Below are positions 1 to 7,333 of a stretch of DNA of 17,656 nucleotides, piece by piece. The notes beneath the pieces are model-generated. The model saw nothing but the letters and a program-made list of their open reading frames with translations, was not told the DNA's origin and made no database searches. The translations under genes were made by a program, and so were the position numbers. Position 1 is the stretch's first letter; every line of letters starts with the position of its first letter. Origin of the DNA: Nitrosomonadaceae bacterium (GTDB taxonomy: Bacteria > Pseudomonadota > Gammaproteobacteria > Burkholderiales > Nitrosomonadaceae); the NCBI GenBank assembly GCA_024644425.1, contig JAHELA010000015.1, forward strand, positions 1-17,656. The letters are read 5' to 3'.

Positions 1-959
1 ATATTGCAGCAAAAGCAAACAGCATTGATTTGCCGACATTTAGTCCTTATTCCGGAAAATATGTTGGTTATATTATTGAAAAAGGTAAATTGTCGGTTGA
101 TATTCACTATCACATCGAGAAAGGAAAGTTAAAAGCTGAGAACAATATTTTTCTTGATCAATTAACTCTTGGTGATAAGGTTAAAAGCGAGGATGCGCTG
201 GACCTACCTATTACTCTAGCTATAGCTCTATTGAAGAACCAGCGTGGTGAGATTGATATTAATTTACCGATTAGTGGTTCTCTTGATAATCCAGAATTTA
301 GTATAGGTAGTGTAATTTTCAAAGCTATTGTCAATTTAATTACAAAGGCGGTTACTGCGCCATTTGCGTTACTTGGTTCTATTGCTGGTGGTGAGGAAGA
401 ATTATCGGAGATTAATTTCCTGCCTGGATATGGGCGTATCGAGCCGGAGGCTGAAAAACGTTTACAAATTCTGTCAAAAGCCCTAAATGATCGTCCAGCA
501 CTCAAATTAGAGATTATGGGACAAGTGGATCCTGAAAAAGATCGTGATGGGCTAAAACAAGCAATTCTTGAACGCAAAGTTAAGTCCCAGAAATTGTCAG
601 AGGGGGTTGAAAAAGGTGAGGCAGGGGGTTCGCTGCAGGACGTTGAATTGAAGCCTGAGGAATACGAAGAATATCTTACGCTTGCTTATGAAGAAGAAGA
701 GTTCGATAAACCTAAGAATGTAATTGGTTTCACAAAGGATTTGCCGGTACCTGAAATGGAACAATTAATGCTTACAAATATTAATGTAGGTAAAGACGAG
801 TTGCGTGAACTTTCCATACTGCGTGCAAAAGCTGCACAGGACTGGTTAATCAAAAAAGGTGGTATTTCTAGAGATCGGGTATTTATATCAGAACCTAAAA
901 TTGAAACAGAGATTGAAGGCGAGAAGTTCGGCAGCAAAGCAAAGTTCTCTATTAAATAA
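1..959 (+). CDS. DUF748-family (AsmA-like) envelope protein, C-terminal part only
   Basis: The reading frame is open from the left edge (first full codon at position 3) to a TAA at 957-959, so the gene begins before the window. The TTG at position 30 is internal, not a start. About 318 residues are visible. The first part has the beta-rich repeats of DUF748 proteins, with alternating phrases such as KGKLSVDIHYHIEKGKL and GEIDINLPISGSLDNPEF, followed by a short hydrophobic stretch (ITKAVTAPFALLGSIAGG). The C-terminal part resembles the end of an OmpA-like domain: LPGYGRIEPEAEKRL, later RAKAAQDWLIKKGGISRDRV. Members of this family are large periplasm-spanning or inner-membrane-anchored proteins linked to envelope or outer-membrane lipid homeostasis. 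The exact function of this member is unknown. It converges on the tlpA-end gene, with 79 bases between them. Confidence 0.8.
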   Translation, partial: IAAKANSIDLPTFSPYSGKYVGYIIEKGKLSVDIHYHIEKGKLKAENNIFLDQLTLGDKVKSEDALDLPITLAIALLKNQRGEIDINLPISGSLDNPEFSIGSVIFKAIVNLITKAVTAPFALLGSIAGGEEELSEINFLPGYGRIEPEAEKRLQILSKALNDRPALKLEIMGQVDPEKDRDGLKQAILERKVKSQKLSEGVEKGEAGGSLQDVELKPEEYEEYLTLAYEEEEFDKPKNVIGFTKDLPVPEMEQLMLTNINVGKDELRELSILRAKAAQDWLIKKGGISRDRVFISEPKIETEIEGEKFGSKAKFSIK

Positions 960-1038
960 TAGTTAGTCTATATGAGTAGATCTAAAAGTATAAAATTTTG
1001 TATTAAAATTATTTAAACAGTAAAATACCTCGAAATAT
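960..1038. other. AT-rich spacer between convergent genes
   Basis: The 79 bases separate the 3' ends of the DUF748 gene and the TlpA-like gene. They are almost entirely A and T. A near-palindrome lies in the middle (GTATAAAATTTTGTAT, around 989-1004), with one G-T mismatch and no loop. A short AT stem (AATTTT/AAAATT) overlaps it. Transcription from both sides should end here, but there is no GC-rich stem followed by a T-run, so I do not call a terminator. Confidence 0.4.
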
Positions 1039-1593
1039 TTATAACAGAGGCCTAAGAATAGGTTCCAATTTGTCTCGGGCTATGCGACCAACGTGAGTAC
1101 TGGTAATTTTTCCTTCACGGTCAAAAATGACTGTAAATGGCAATACCGCGTGGCGGTTTCCAGCCGATTCGGCAAGTGTCATGGCTTCTATACCCCCCAA
1201 TAGAACTGGATAATTAATACCAATTTCTCTGCTAAATTGCACCACTTTTTCCTTTTTATCTAGAGCGATACCAATAAAAAGCAGTCCTTGATTACGTAAC
1301 TCGTCCTGAAGCTCAATGAACTCTGGAATTTCTCTTCGGCAAGGAGTGCACCACGTTGCCCAGAAATTTATTACCAGAACTTTTCCACGCCACTGTGAAA
1401 TTGATTGATTCTTACCTTGGAGATCAGGCAAACTGGTAGCAAGAATCAATTTTTCGCCCTTATTTACTACAGGCGTATTTGTAGGCACAGGTTCTGAATT
1501 ACTACTCGTTTCTTTGTCCTGAAGGAAGTAGCCGGCAGCCATGGCAAGTGCTGCTACACCCATATATAAAAGTGACCGTCTGAATATTGTCAT
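1039..1593 (-). CDS. TlpA/ResA-type membrane-anchored thioredoxin-like protein
   Basis: The 184-residue protein has an N-terminal membrane anchor (about residues 8-24, LLYMGVAALAMAAGYFL), a polar linker to about residue 48, and then a thioredoxin fold. The active site is W-C-T-P-C with Cys82 and Cys85, inside the family phrase INFWATWCTPCRREIPEF. The cis-proline loop is at Pro152 (AVLPFTVIFD). Proteins of this group face the periplasm and reduce disulfides, for example in apocytochrome c or copper-site maturation. Its electrons normally come from a DsbD/CcdA-type transporter, and dsbD lies immediately upstream. The dsbD stop codon and this ATG are directly adjacent (TAAATG), which suggests translational coupling. 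The specific client cannot be read from the sequence, so no symbol is given. Confidence 0.88.
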   Translation of the reverse strand: MTIFRRSLLYMGVAALAMAAGYFLQDKETSSNSEPVPTNTPVVNKGEKLILATSLPDLQGKNQSISQWRGKVLVINFWATWCTPCRREIPEFIELQDELRNQGLLFIGIALDKKEKVVQFSREIGINYPVLLGGIEAMTLAESAGNRHAVLPFTVIFDREGKITSTHVGRIARDKLEPILRPLL

Positions 1594-3543
1594 TTAGATC
1601 AGTACGGCATTGAGTATTGCTAGGAAATCTTCCTTATTTTGATAGCCAATGACTCTAGCATCAGGAATATTTTGCCCATTGCGGTCAAAGAACAGAATAC
1701 CAGGAGGACCAAATAGTTTAAAATGCTTTAGCATAACATCATCATCATGCGTGCCAGCGGTGACGTCAACCTGTAGTAACACCACATCTTTTAGTCGAGA
1801 TTTAACTTTTGCATCTGTAAATGTAAAGCGCTCCATTTCCTTGCATGAAATACACCAGTCAGCATAAAAATCTAGCATTACATATTTGTTATGTGACTGG
1901 GCAATACGTTCATTAAGTTCGGCTAAAGAGCTCACTCGCTGGAACGGCAGGTGTTCGTCTTCGTCGCTATTTGGCCTGTTTATCCCTTCTTCATTGATAT
2001 CAGAAATGTTTATCTTTGATAGAGGTTGTAGAATATCACGGCTGCCAGATAGAACCCCCGCTAATAGAGCAACACCAAATAGTAAGGCAATGATGCCAAT
2101 TCCTTTGAGAAATTTATTATATCCAGAAGATCGTGTTGGTAGCGGATCAAGGGCATGCAAATAAATAGCAGAGACAATCAAAAGCGCGGACCACATCAGC
2201 ATGTGAACAGCTGCAGGAATAACTGGTGAGATTAACCAGATTGCTACACCTAGAAGTAATACACCAAAGAAACGTTTGACAGATTCCATCCAGGGGCCTG
2301 CTTTTGGTAAAAGTGCACCTGCAGAAGCACCAAGTAGTAATAGTGGTATACCCATACCTAGTGCCATACTGAATAGCGCTGAAGCTCCAAGTACTACATC
2401 TCTAGTTTGGCTGATATATAGTAGGGCTCCTGCCAATGGCGCAGCTACACAGGGCCCGATTATAAGTGCAGACAAAGCTCCCATACTAAAAACACTAGTC
2501 AAGTGCCCACCCTTTAAATGCCCAGCTTCCTCAGAAAGTTTGCTTTGCAAAGAAATTGGTAGCTGCAGCTCGTAAAAGCCGAACATCGAAAGAGCCAAAG
2601 TGACGAACACTATTGCAAACCCTCCTAATACCCAAGCATTTTGTAGAATTGCTGACAACATTGCGCCGGAGAGTCCGGCAGCTACTCCAGCTGCAGAGTA
2701 GGTAAGGGACATTCCTAAAACATAGGCTAGCGCCAGAATAAAGCCATGAGTTTTAGTTATATGCTGCCCCCTATTCGCAATGATACCCGACAGTATTGGG
2801 AACATGGGGAATACACAAGGAGTGAAAGAAAGCAGTAGGCCTATACCAAAGAAACTTGTCAAAATTAGCCAGAAATCACCCCCTTTGAACATCCGATCTA
2901 TTCTTTTTGATTCGGTTTCAATATTACGGGTTTTTCCAAAGGGCTGGAATAATTCAGTTGCAGGATCTGGCTTAGTGGCAATAAAAGCTGTTGCAGCAGT
3001 CGCATCATTACTCACTGTTTCTGCTACTACTCCAACGGCTGCTTTTGCAACTGGGAGTGTTAACTTGATAATTTTATCAATAGGAGCGTAGCAAACACCT
3101 ATGGGCTCATTACAACCTTGATATGTAGCAGCAAGTGTAAGTTGATTTGTCGATGATTTGATACGTTTGAGAGAAATTATAACCTGAAATGGTTTGTAAT
3201 AAACTTCAGTTTCACCAAAGGTCAGATCGTTTTTCATTTCGCCTTTAGGCAGCAAAATTTTTTCGATTATCGTTTCATCACTTTGAGGTTTAAACGAAAT
3301 TTTATCTTTATAAAGATAATAATTTTTTGTTGGTTCAAATTCTGCAACTAGCGTATTTTCATTGCGTACTTTGATGGCCAGTTTAAAGGCTTGATCAGGT
3401 GGCAGCAATCCTTGCTCATTTTCCACAGAGCTTGTATTAATTTGCTTAGTTCCAGACAACAGGCGAGACAGTTTTTCATTCTCTGCAAATGCATCAAAGC
3501 TAATAAAGCACAGGAACAGCAGAAAAAATCTAATTAAATGCAT
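1594..3543 (-). CDS. dsbD: Thiol:disulfide interchange protein DsbD
   Basis: DsbD carries electrons from cytoplasmic thioredoxin across the inner membrane to periplasmic thiol proteins. At 649 residues it has all three modules. After a signal peptide (residues 1-20, ending DAFA) comes the N-terminal domain with its cysteine pair Cys144 and Cys151 (YQGC...CYAP). The membrane domain covers about residues 223-500, with the two transport cysteines Cys243 (FTPCVFPMFP) and Cys365 (GPCVAAPLAG). The C-terminal thioredoxin domain has Cys564 and Cys567 (DWCISC). The N-domain pair is six residues apart, where E. coli has five (from memory). The gene follows cutA by 15 bases and abuts the TlpA-like gene without a gap, a natural donor-acceptor pair. 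I see no good Shine-Dalgarno sequence before the ATG. Confidence 0.95.
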   Translation of the reverse strand: MHLIRFFLLFLCFISFDAFAENEKLSRLLSGTKQINTSSVENEQGLLPPDQAFKLAIKVRNENTLVAEFEPTKNYYLYKDKISFKPQSDETIIEKILLPKGEMKNDLTFGETEVYYKPFQVIISLKRIKSSTNQLTLAATYQGCNEPIGVCYAPIDKIIKLTLPVAKAAVGVVAETVSNDATAATAFIATKPDPATELFQPFGKTRNIETESKRIDRMFKGGDFWLILTSFFGIGLLLSFTPCVFPMFPILSGIIANRGQHITKTHGFILALAYVLGMSLTYSAAGVAAGLSGAMLSAILQNAWVLGGFAIVFVTLALSMFGFYELQLPISLQSKLSEEAGHLKGGHLTSVFSMGALSALIIGPCVAAPLAGALLYISQTRDVVLGASALFSMALGMGIPLLLLGASAGALLPKAGPWMESVKRFFGVLLLGVAIWLISPVIPAAVHMLMWSALLIVSAIYLHALDPLPTRSSGYNKFLKGIGIIALLFGVALLAGVLSGSRDILQPLSKINISDINEEGINRPNSDEDEHLPFQRVSSLAELNERIAQSHNKYVMLDFYADWCISCKEMERFTFTDAKVKSRLKDVVLLQVDVTAGTHDDDVMLKHFKLFGPPGILFFDRNGQNIPDARVIGYQNKEDFLAILNAVLI

Positions 3544-3558
3544 AAGGTTTAAATCCGC

Positions 3559-3888
3559 TTAGTTTTTCTCTAAGAGTAATGTTTCATTTGCAATCCACTG
3601 TAAATATGCTGGTAGGCCACCGCTTATTGGGACAGTAATAATTTCAGGTAGTTCGTCAGAGTGTATATTTTTTATCGTTTTTTCTACCTCTATATAATGC
3701 TGTGTCAAAGTTTTGATAATTATTGGTACCTCGCTACTGGTCTCGATCTTATCTTGCCATCTGTAAACAGAAGTACATTCTGCTAGTATGCTTACGCAGG
3801 CAGCTAATCGTGCATAAATCAATTTTTCTGCCAGCGTCAAGGCGCTTGTTTTGTCTGGTAGATTGGTCATAATAATTATGGGGTCCAT
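3559..3888 (-). CDS. cutA: CutA1 divalent-cation tolerance protein
   Basis: This is a complete CutA1 of 109 residues, the usual family length. CutA1 forms small ferredoxin-like trimers and is associated with copper and other divalent-metal tolerance, although its biochemical role is not settled. Family marks are TLAEKLIYARLAACVSI near the N-terminus, SVYRWQDKIETSSEVPIIIKT in the middle (aromatic Tyr42 and Trp44, Glu53), and LPEIITVPI with YLQWI near the end. It sits 13 bases after the SDR gene and 15 bases before dsbD, so the three are probably co-transcribed. The cutA-dsbD pairing is common in proteobacteria and fits a shared periplasmic metal/redox theme, but a direct functional link is inference. 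Confidence 0.93.
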   Translation of the reverse strand: MDPIIIMTNLPDKTSALTLAEKLIYARLAACVSILAECTSVYRWQDKIETSSEVPIIIKTLTQHYIEVEKTIKNIHSDELPEIITVPISGGLPAYLQWIANETLLLEKN

Positions 3889-3901
3889 TGAAGTTTTGTG
3901 C

Positions 3902-4807
3902 CTATTTATTTTCTAGTTTGCCTGTTTTACATGCGGCAATACCTTCATGTACAGTTGGATAGCGCAAATTTACATGCAATTCACTTTTCATTCGAAAATT
4001 CATTAGCTGTCTTGATTCACCCATATATGACAGCATGTTAGCCGAAATATGCTGACTAGCATTAGCGCGAGCAATACGCGGGGCGCGCGGTATACCAAAT
4101 TGGTCAGCAATTAGGTCAAAATATTCTCCCATTTTTATGCGTGAATTATCGCAAGCGTGGTATATTCTACCCGGTTTAGCATGGCGAAATGCTGCAACAA
4201 TAATACGTGTAAGGTCATCAGCATGAATGCAATTAGTATAACAATCTTCCTCAGGGAGCAACATTGGAGTGTTTTTACGTAAACGAGCCAGCGGTAGGCG
4301 GTCAGCAGCGTAAATTCCTGGTACTCGTAGAATCGATACTCTCACGCGATTACGTAGCCCCCAATTTCGAAGTTGTGTTTCTGCGTCAACCCGACGCACT
4401 GAACGTTCTGTACGTGGGTTGATTGAACAGGTTTCGTCTATTAGGGAACCATGACAATCACCGTATACTCCGCTTGTGCTTATGTAGACAAATCGTTGTG
4501 GTAAAATTATTTTTCTCATTGTTTGACGTTTTGTCAGTGCCGCCAATAGGTTGGTAGTGCGCAAATCTCGTTTACCATAATTATTTGGTGGTGCTAAATG
4601 CAATACAGAGTGAGCTAGGCCTGCAAGTCTGTAAAGGCTTTTGGGTTTGTCAAGGTCTCCAGATACCGGAGTAATTCCATGTAAACGGAGCTGGCTATAG
4701 TTTTCTAGGCGACGACATAGTCCTAATAATTGGTAGTGTGGACGGAGCAAAGAAGCTACCCGCAGAGCAATATCACCACATCCGACAAGTAATAAGTTTT
4801 GTTTCAT
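3902..4807 (-). CDS. NAD(P)-dependent epimerase/SDR-family protein (YeeZ-like)
   Basis: The 301-residue protein has a Rossmann fold. The nucleotide-binding loop is GCGDIA at residues 9-14, after a short hydrophobic strand (NLLLV). The substrate-side phrase TSGVYG at 111-116 contains the possible catalytic Tyr115. Later come ILRVPGIYAADRLPL and CIHADDL, both typical of extended SDRs of the YeeZ-like group. The usual Y-x-x-x-K pair is not seen: where the lysine would be expected the sequence reads RRVDAETQL, as I recall for this subgroup. The substrate is unknown. It is the first gene of the cutA-dsbD-tlpA direction and is divergent from the reductase gene. I see no clear ribosome binding site before its ATG. 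General family confidence is high, function low. Confidence 0.85.
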   Translation of the reverse strand: MKQNLLLVGCGDIALRVASLLRPHYQLLGLCRRLENYSQLRLHGITPVSGDLDKPKSLYRLAGLAHSVLHLAPPNNYGKRDLRTTNLLAALTKRQTMRKIILPQRFVYISTSGVYGDCHGSLIDETCSINPRTERSVRRVDAETQLRNWGLRNRVRVSILRVPGIYAADRLPLARLRKNTPMLLPEEDCYTNCIHADDLTRIIVAAFRHAKPGRIYHACDNSRIKMGEYFDLIADQFGIPRAPRIARANASQHISANMLSYMGESRQLMNFRMKSELHVNLRYPTVHEGIAACKTGKLENK

Positions 4808-4859
4808 AATAGCTTATATGGTTTTCTACCAGTTATTTTGTTGATTTACTAATTATCTA
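4808..4859. promoter_or_regulatory. Divergent promoter region between SDR gene and reductase gene
   Basis: Only 52 bases separate two start codons facing away from each other, so both transcription units must be started from here or from just inside the genes. The stretch is AT-rich. I cannot assign a convincing -35/-10 pair to either strand, and neither start has a purine-rich Shine-Dalgarno sequence. The regulatory call rests on geometry alone. Confidence 0.45.
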
Positions 4860-5897
4860 ATGTCATATCGAATCACTATTAATTCGAGTAACCACATTTT
4901 TAATGTAGAGACTGGAGAAACAGTTCTTCAAGCAGCGTTACGAGAGGGTTTTTCGCTTCCATATGGCTGTCGTAATGGTGCTTGCGGTACTTGTAAAGGC
5001 AAAATCATACAGGGAAAGGTAAATTTTGGCAGTCATAATGTAGATACACTTACAGAAGTGGAGAAGCAGGCAGGTATGGCGCTGTTTTGTTGCGCAGTAC
5101 CATTGACCGATTTAGTGATTGAATGCCGTGAAATTAGCGTGGTTAAGGATATTAAAATCAGGAAGTTGCCTTGTCGTGTACAAAAAATGGAACAGGTGGC
5201 ATCTGATGTCATGGTTATTTATCTAAAACTCCCTGCCAACGAGCGTCTGCAATTTCTTGCTGGACAGTATATCGATATCCTTATGAAAGATGGTGAGCAT
5301 CGAAGCTATTCCTTAGCAAATGCTCCACATGATGATGAATTTTTGCAACTACATGTACGTAACTATCCTGGCGGTGTATTTGCTGAGCATGTATTTTCAA
5401 ATATGAAAGAAAAGGATATATTGCGCCTCGAAGGGCCGCTTGGGACTTTTTTTCTACGTGAAGACTCGGATAAACCAATTATTTTTGTTGCAAGCGGTAC
5501 TGGCTTCGCTCCAGTAAAAAGCATTCTTGAGCATGCATTTTATGTAAGCAATAAACGTGGTACTAGTCGGAAAATGGTCCTTTACTGGGGTGTTCGCACA
5601 AAAGCTGACCTTTACTTGGCTGAATTAGTAGAAAATTGGCAGAAAGAATACGAGAATTTTTTCTTTGTTCCTGTCTTATCAGAGGCGTTGCCGACAGATA
5701 CTTGGCAAGGAAGGACTGGTTTTGTGCATCAGTCTGTGTTGCGAGATTTTGACAGTCTTTCGGGATATCAGGTGTATGCCTGTGGTACACCAGTAATGGT
5801 GGAAGCAGCGCGTAAGGATTTTATTGGTCTTCGTTGTTTACCAGAAGATGAATTCTTTTCAGACGCATTTACTGCTTCGCGGAGCGAAGCAAAATAG
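4860..5897 (+). CDS. 2Fe-2S ferredoxin/FAD/NAD(P)H oxidoreductase (CDP-6-deoxy-delta-3,4-glucoseen reductase-like)
   Basis: This 345-residue electron-transfer flavoprotein has three modules. The N-terminal plant-type ferredoxin domain (about 1-90) binds a 2Fe-2S cluster through Cys37, Cys42, Cys45 and Cys77 (GCRNGACGTCKGK, then LFCCA). The FAD domain (about 100-200) has the flavin motif RSYS at 148-151. The NAD(P)H domain (about 205-335) has GTGFAP at 213-218 and the terminal CGTP at 308-311. Betaproteobacterial genomes often carry this gene annotated as a CDP-6-deoxyglucoseen reductase, but no deoxysugar genes are nearby, so that name probably reflects similarity only. It may serve a monooxygenase or another housekeeping acceptor. 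It is monocistronic, with a GC-rich hairpin over its last codons. Confidence 0.88.
   Translation: MSYRITINSSNHIFNVETGETVLQAALREGFSLPYGCRNGACGTCKGKIIQGKVNFGSHNVDTLTEVEKQAGMALFCCAVPLTDLVIECREISVVKDIKIRKLPCRVQKMEQVASDVMVIYLKLPANERLQFLAGQYIDILMKDGEHRSYSLANAPHDDEFLQLHVRNYPGGVFAEHVFSNMKEKDILRLEGPLGTFFLREDSDKPIIFVASGTGFAPVKSILEHAFYVSNKRGTSRKMVLYWGVRTKADLYLAELVENWQKEYENFFFVPVLSEALPTDTWQGRTGFVHQSVLRDFDSLSGYQVYACGTPVMVEAARKDFIGLRCLPEDEFFSDAFTASRSEAK
5874..5890. repeat. Perfect 7-bp hairpin at the 3' end of the reductase gene
   Basis: GCTTCGC, loop GGA, GCGAAGC forms a perfect GC-rich stem within the last codons (A-S-R-S-E-A-K), ending seven bases before the end of the stop codon. It is followed by AAAA rather than a T-run, so it is not a standard intrinsic terminator on the + strand. 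It may instead protect the mRNA 3' end, or act together with the dyads downstream. Confidence 0.6.
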
Positions 5898-5937
5898 TAG
5901 GAATTGATATCTTTCCCCCTATTTAGCTTTTTATATA

Positions 5938-5983
5938 AAGCGTACAGATGATCTAAAACTTATATGTTTATCAGAGTACGCTT
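5938..5983. repeat. Inverted repeat in convergent intergenic region
   Basis: AAGCGTAC at 5938-5945 is matched by GTACGCTT at 5976-5983, an exact 8-bp inverted repeat. An inner TGAT/ATCA pair lengthens the stem after a small internal loop. CCCCC (5915-5919) and GGGGG (5984-5988) flank it and could pair with the left side bulged. It lies between the convergent reductase and hemY genes, where a bidirectional transcript end is expected. No T-run follows on either strand, so a terminator role is only a possibility. Confidence 0.5.
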
Positions 5984-5989
5984 GGGGGC

Positions 5990-6028
5990 AATACAATTAG
6001 GTAGAGTGGTGATAACCTCTTTTGTATT
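5990..6028. repeat. Second inverted repeat in convergent intergenic region
   Basis: AATACAA at 5990-5996 pairs with TTGTATT at 6022-6028. An inner AGGT (5999-6002) and ACCT (6015-6018) continue the stem with small internal mismatches. It starts seven bases after the preceding dyad, so the 173-base gap holds two stem-loops in series. The function is not known. A paired mRNA 3' end for the reductase and hemY transcripts is the simplest reading. Confidence 0.4.
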
Positions 6029-6070
6029 ACCGAGGCACTTTATTCTGGCAGCGCTTTGCATAAAATGTAA

Positions 6071-7333
6071 CTAGTTATTGTTGACCAAGAGCCTAGTAGC
6101 CGAAGTTTCCAGTATCTTGTTACCTAATTTTCCTGATCCCGGATTCTGGGATGCTAGTTCTAGCACTTTCCTATAATGATCTCTGGCTATTTCTGGCTGG
6201 CTGGTTTTCTCGTTTAGCAGAGCTAACATGAGGTGAGCTTCGTAACTAGATTTCACCACAATACTGGCTTCCAGGTAGTTTTGTGCTTTACCCCATAGTT
6301 CACATTGCATGCAAAGTTTTCCTAGCGCAAGTAACAGATTAAAGTCGTTTGGATGGAATTTAAGCCACCACGTTTCAGCATATTCAATTTGTCTAGGCAC
6401 ATTTCCCTTCAAGCAATCTGCATAAATTTTGACTAAATCTGAATCCCATTTTTTGTTCAAACTTTCCTCAATAATTTTGTGAGCTGCTACACAGTCGTCT
6501 AGTGCAATGTGTGCTTGTGCTGTAATATATGCAAGCTTACTATTTTCCCTTTCTACTGAAGGCATATTCCTCCAGTATCTCTGAAGAGATTGTTTATTCC
6601 ATACATTGTTCTTAAAGTTTTCCAGGTGGGCCTGATACCGAAATTCCTTTGCCAATAATTTGTTCAAAGCATCACGTTTTGTTAGTTGGTCAACAAGTTC
6701 TAATACCTTGTCCCAATTATTAGATTGTTGTTGTGCTCTTAATTCTAACCTTAGTATTGCAGTTTTCTGATTTTTCTCCACGGTATGTAAGGTGTGTAAG
6801 ATCTTTAGTGCCTCTTCATGACGGTTTTCATCTAGCAACAATTCAGCTTTTGTCGTAACAAGTAGCGCTATTTCGTCGGGTGCATCATTTTCTAGAACAT
6901 TAATAAATTCATCGCGTTGAGAATACTTATTCAGTTCGTGTGCAGAGCGGGCCGCAATAACGGCGTTCGTTGCGATAAATGCAGGTGATTCTTTAAATTT
7001 TATTGCTTTGTTTGCAGTTTTCTCGGCTTTAGTATATCGCCCTTCTAAGAATTCTTTAGTCCCGTTAAGTAAGGCCATGTGCGCTGCTTCATGACGTCGT
7101 TTCTTTCGGAATGCGTGTACCTTTGATGGTAATCGAAAGGTAACGATTAAGAGTCTTAATAAAAAATAAAAAATAAAAAATAATGCAACTAATAATATCA
7201 ATAGCATATTAAGCGAAAGTTCAACACGGTATGACTGCATTACAATCAAAATGTATCCGCTATTATATTTAGCTGCAAGTGCTATTACTCCCGCAGCTAT
7301 AAACAACGCTAGCAGCCAGAAAACTAGTTTCAT
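6071..7333 (-). CDS. hemY: HemY-like inner-membrane TPR protein
   Basis: This is the proteobacterial HemY of heme-biosynthesis clusters, not the protoporphyrinogen oxidase that shares the symbol in Gram-positives. The 420-residue protein has two N-terminal membrane segments (about 3-21, VFWLLALFIAAGVIALA, and 41-66, LNMLLILLVALFFIFYFLL). The HemY_N region follows (SKVHAFRKKRRHEAAHMALLNGTKEFLEGRYTKAEK in outline), then a long helical tetratricopeptide-repeat part to the C-terminus. Late repeats are recognisable (LLALGKLCMQCELWGKAQNYLEAS; AHLMLALLNEKTSQPEIARDHYRKVLEL). It is thought to act as a membrane scaffold late in heme synthesis, but its molecular role is not settled. Its ATG directly follows the hemX stop codon, which implies coupled translation. 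Confidence 0.9.
   Translation of the reverse strand: MKLVFWLLALFIAAGVIALAAKYNSGYILIVMQSYRVELSLNMLLILLVALFFIFYFLLRLLIVTFRLPSKVHAFRKKRRHEAAHMALLNGTKEFLEGRYTKAEKTANKAIKFKESPAFIATNAVIAARSAHELNKYSQRDEFINVLENDAPDEIALLVTTKAELLLDENRHEEALKILHTLHTVEKNQKTAILRLELRAQQQSNNWDKVLELVDQLTKRDALNKLLAKEFRYQAHLENFKNNVWNKQSLQRYWRNMPSVERENSKLAYITAQAHIALDDCVAAHKIIEESLNKKWDSDLVKIYADCLKGNVPRQIEYAETWWLKFHPNDFNLLLALGKLCMQCELWGKAQNYLEASIVVKSSYEAHLMLALLNEKTSQPEIARDHYRKVLELASQNPGSGKLGNKILETSATRLLVNNN

Noticed and set aside
30..32. TTG as the start of the DUF748 gene
   Set aside because: The frame is open to the left edge without a stop, and the family protein is much longer, so this codon is internal.
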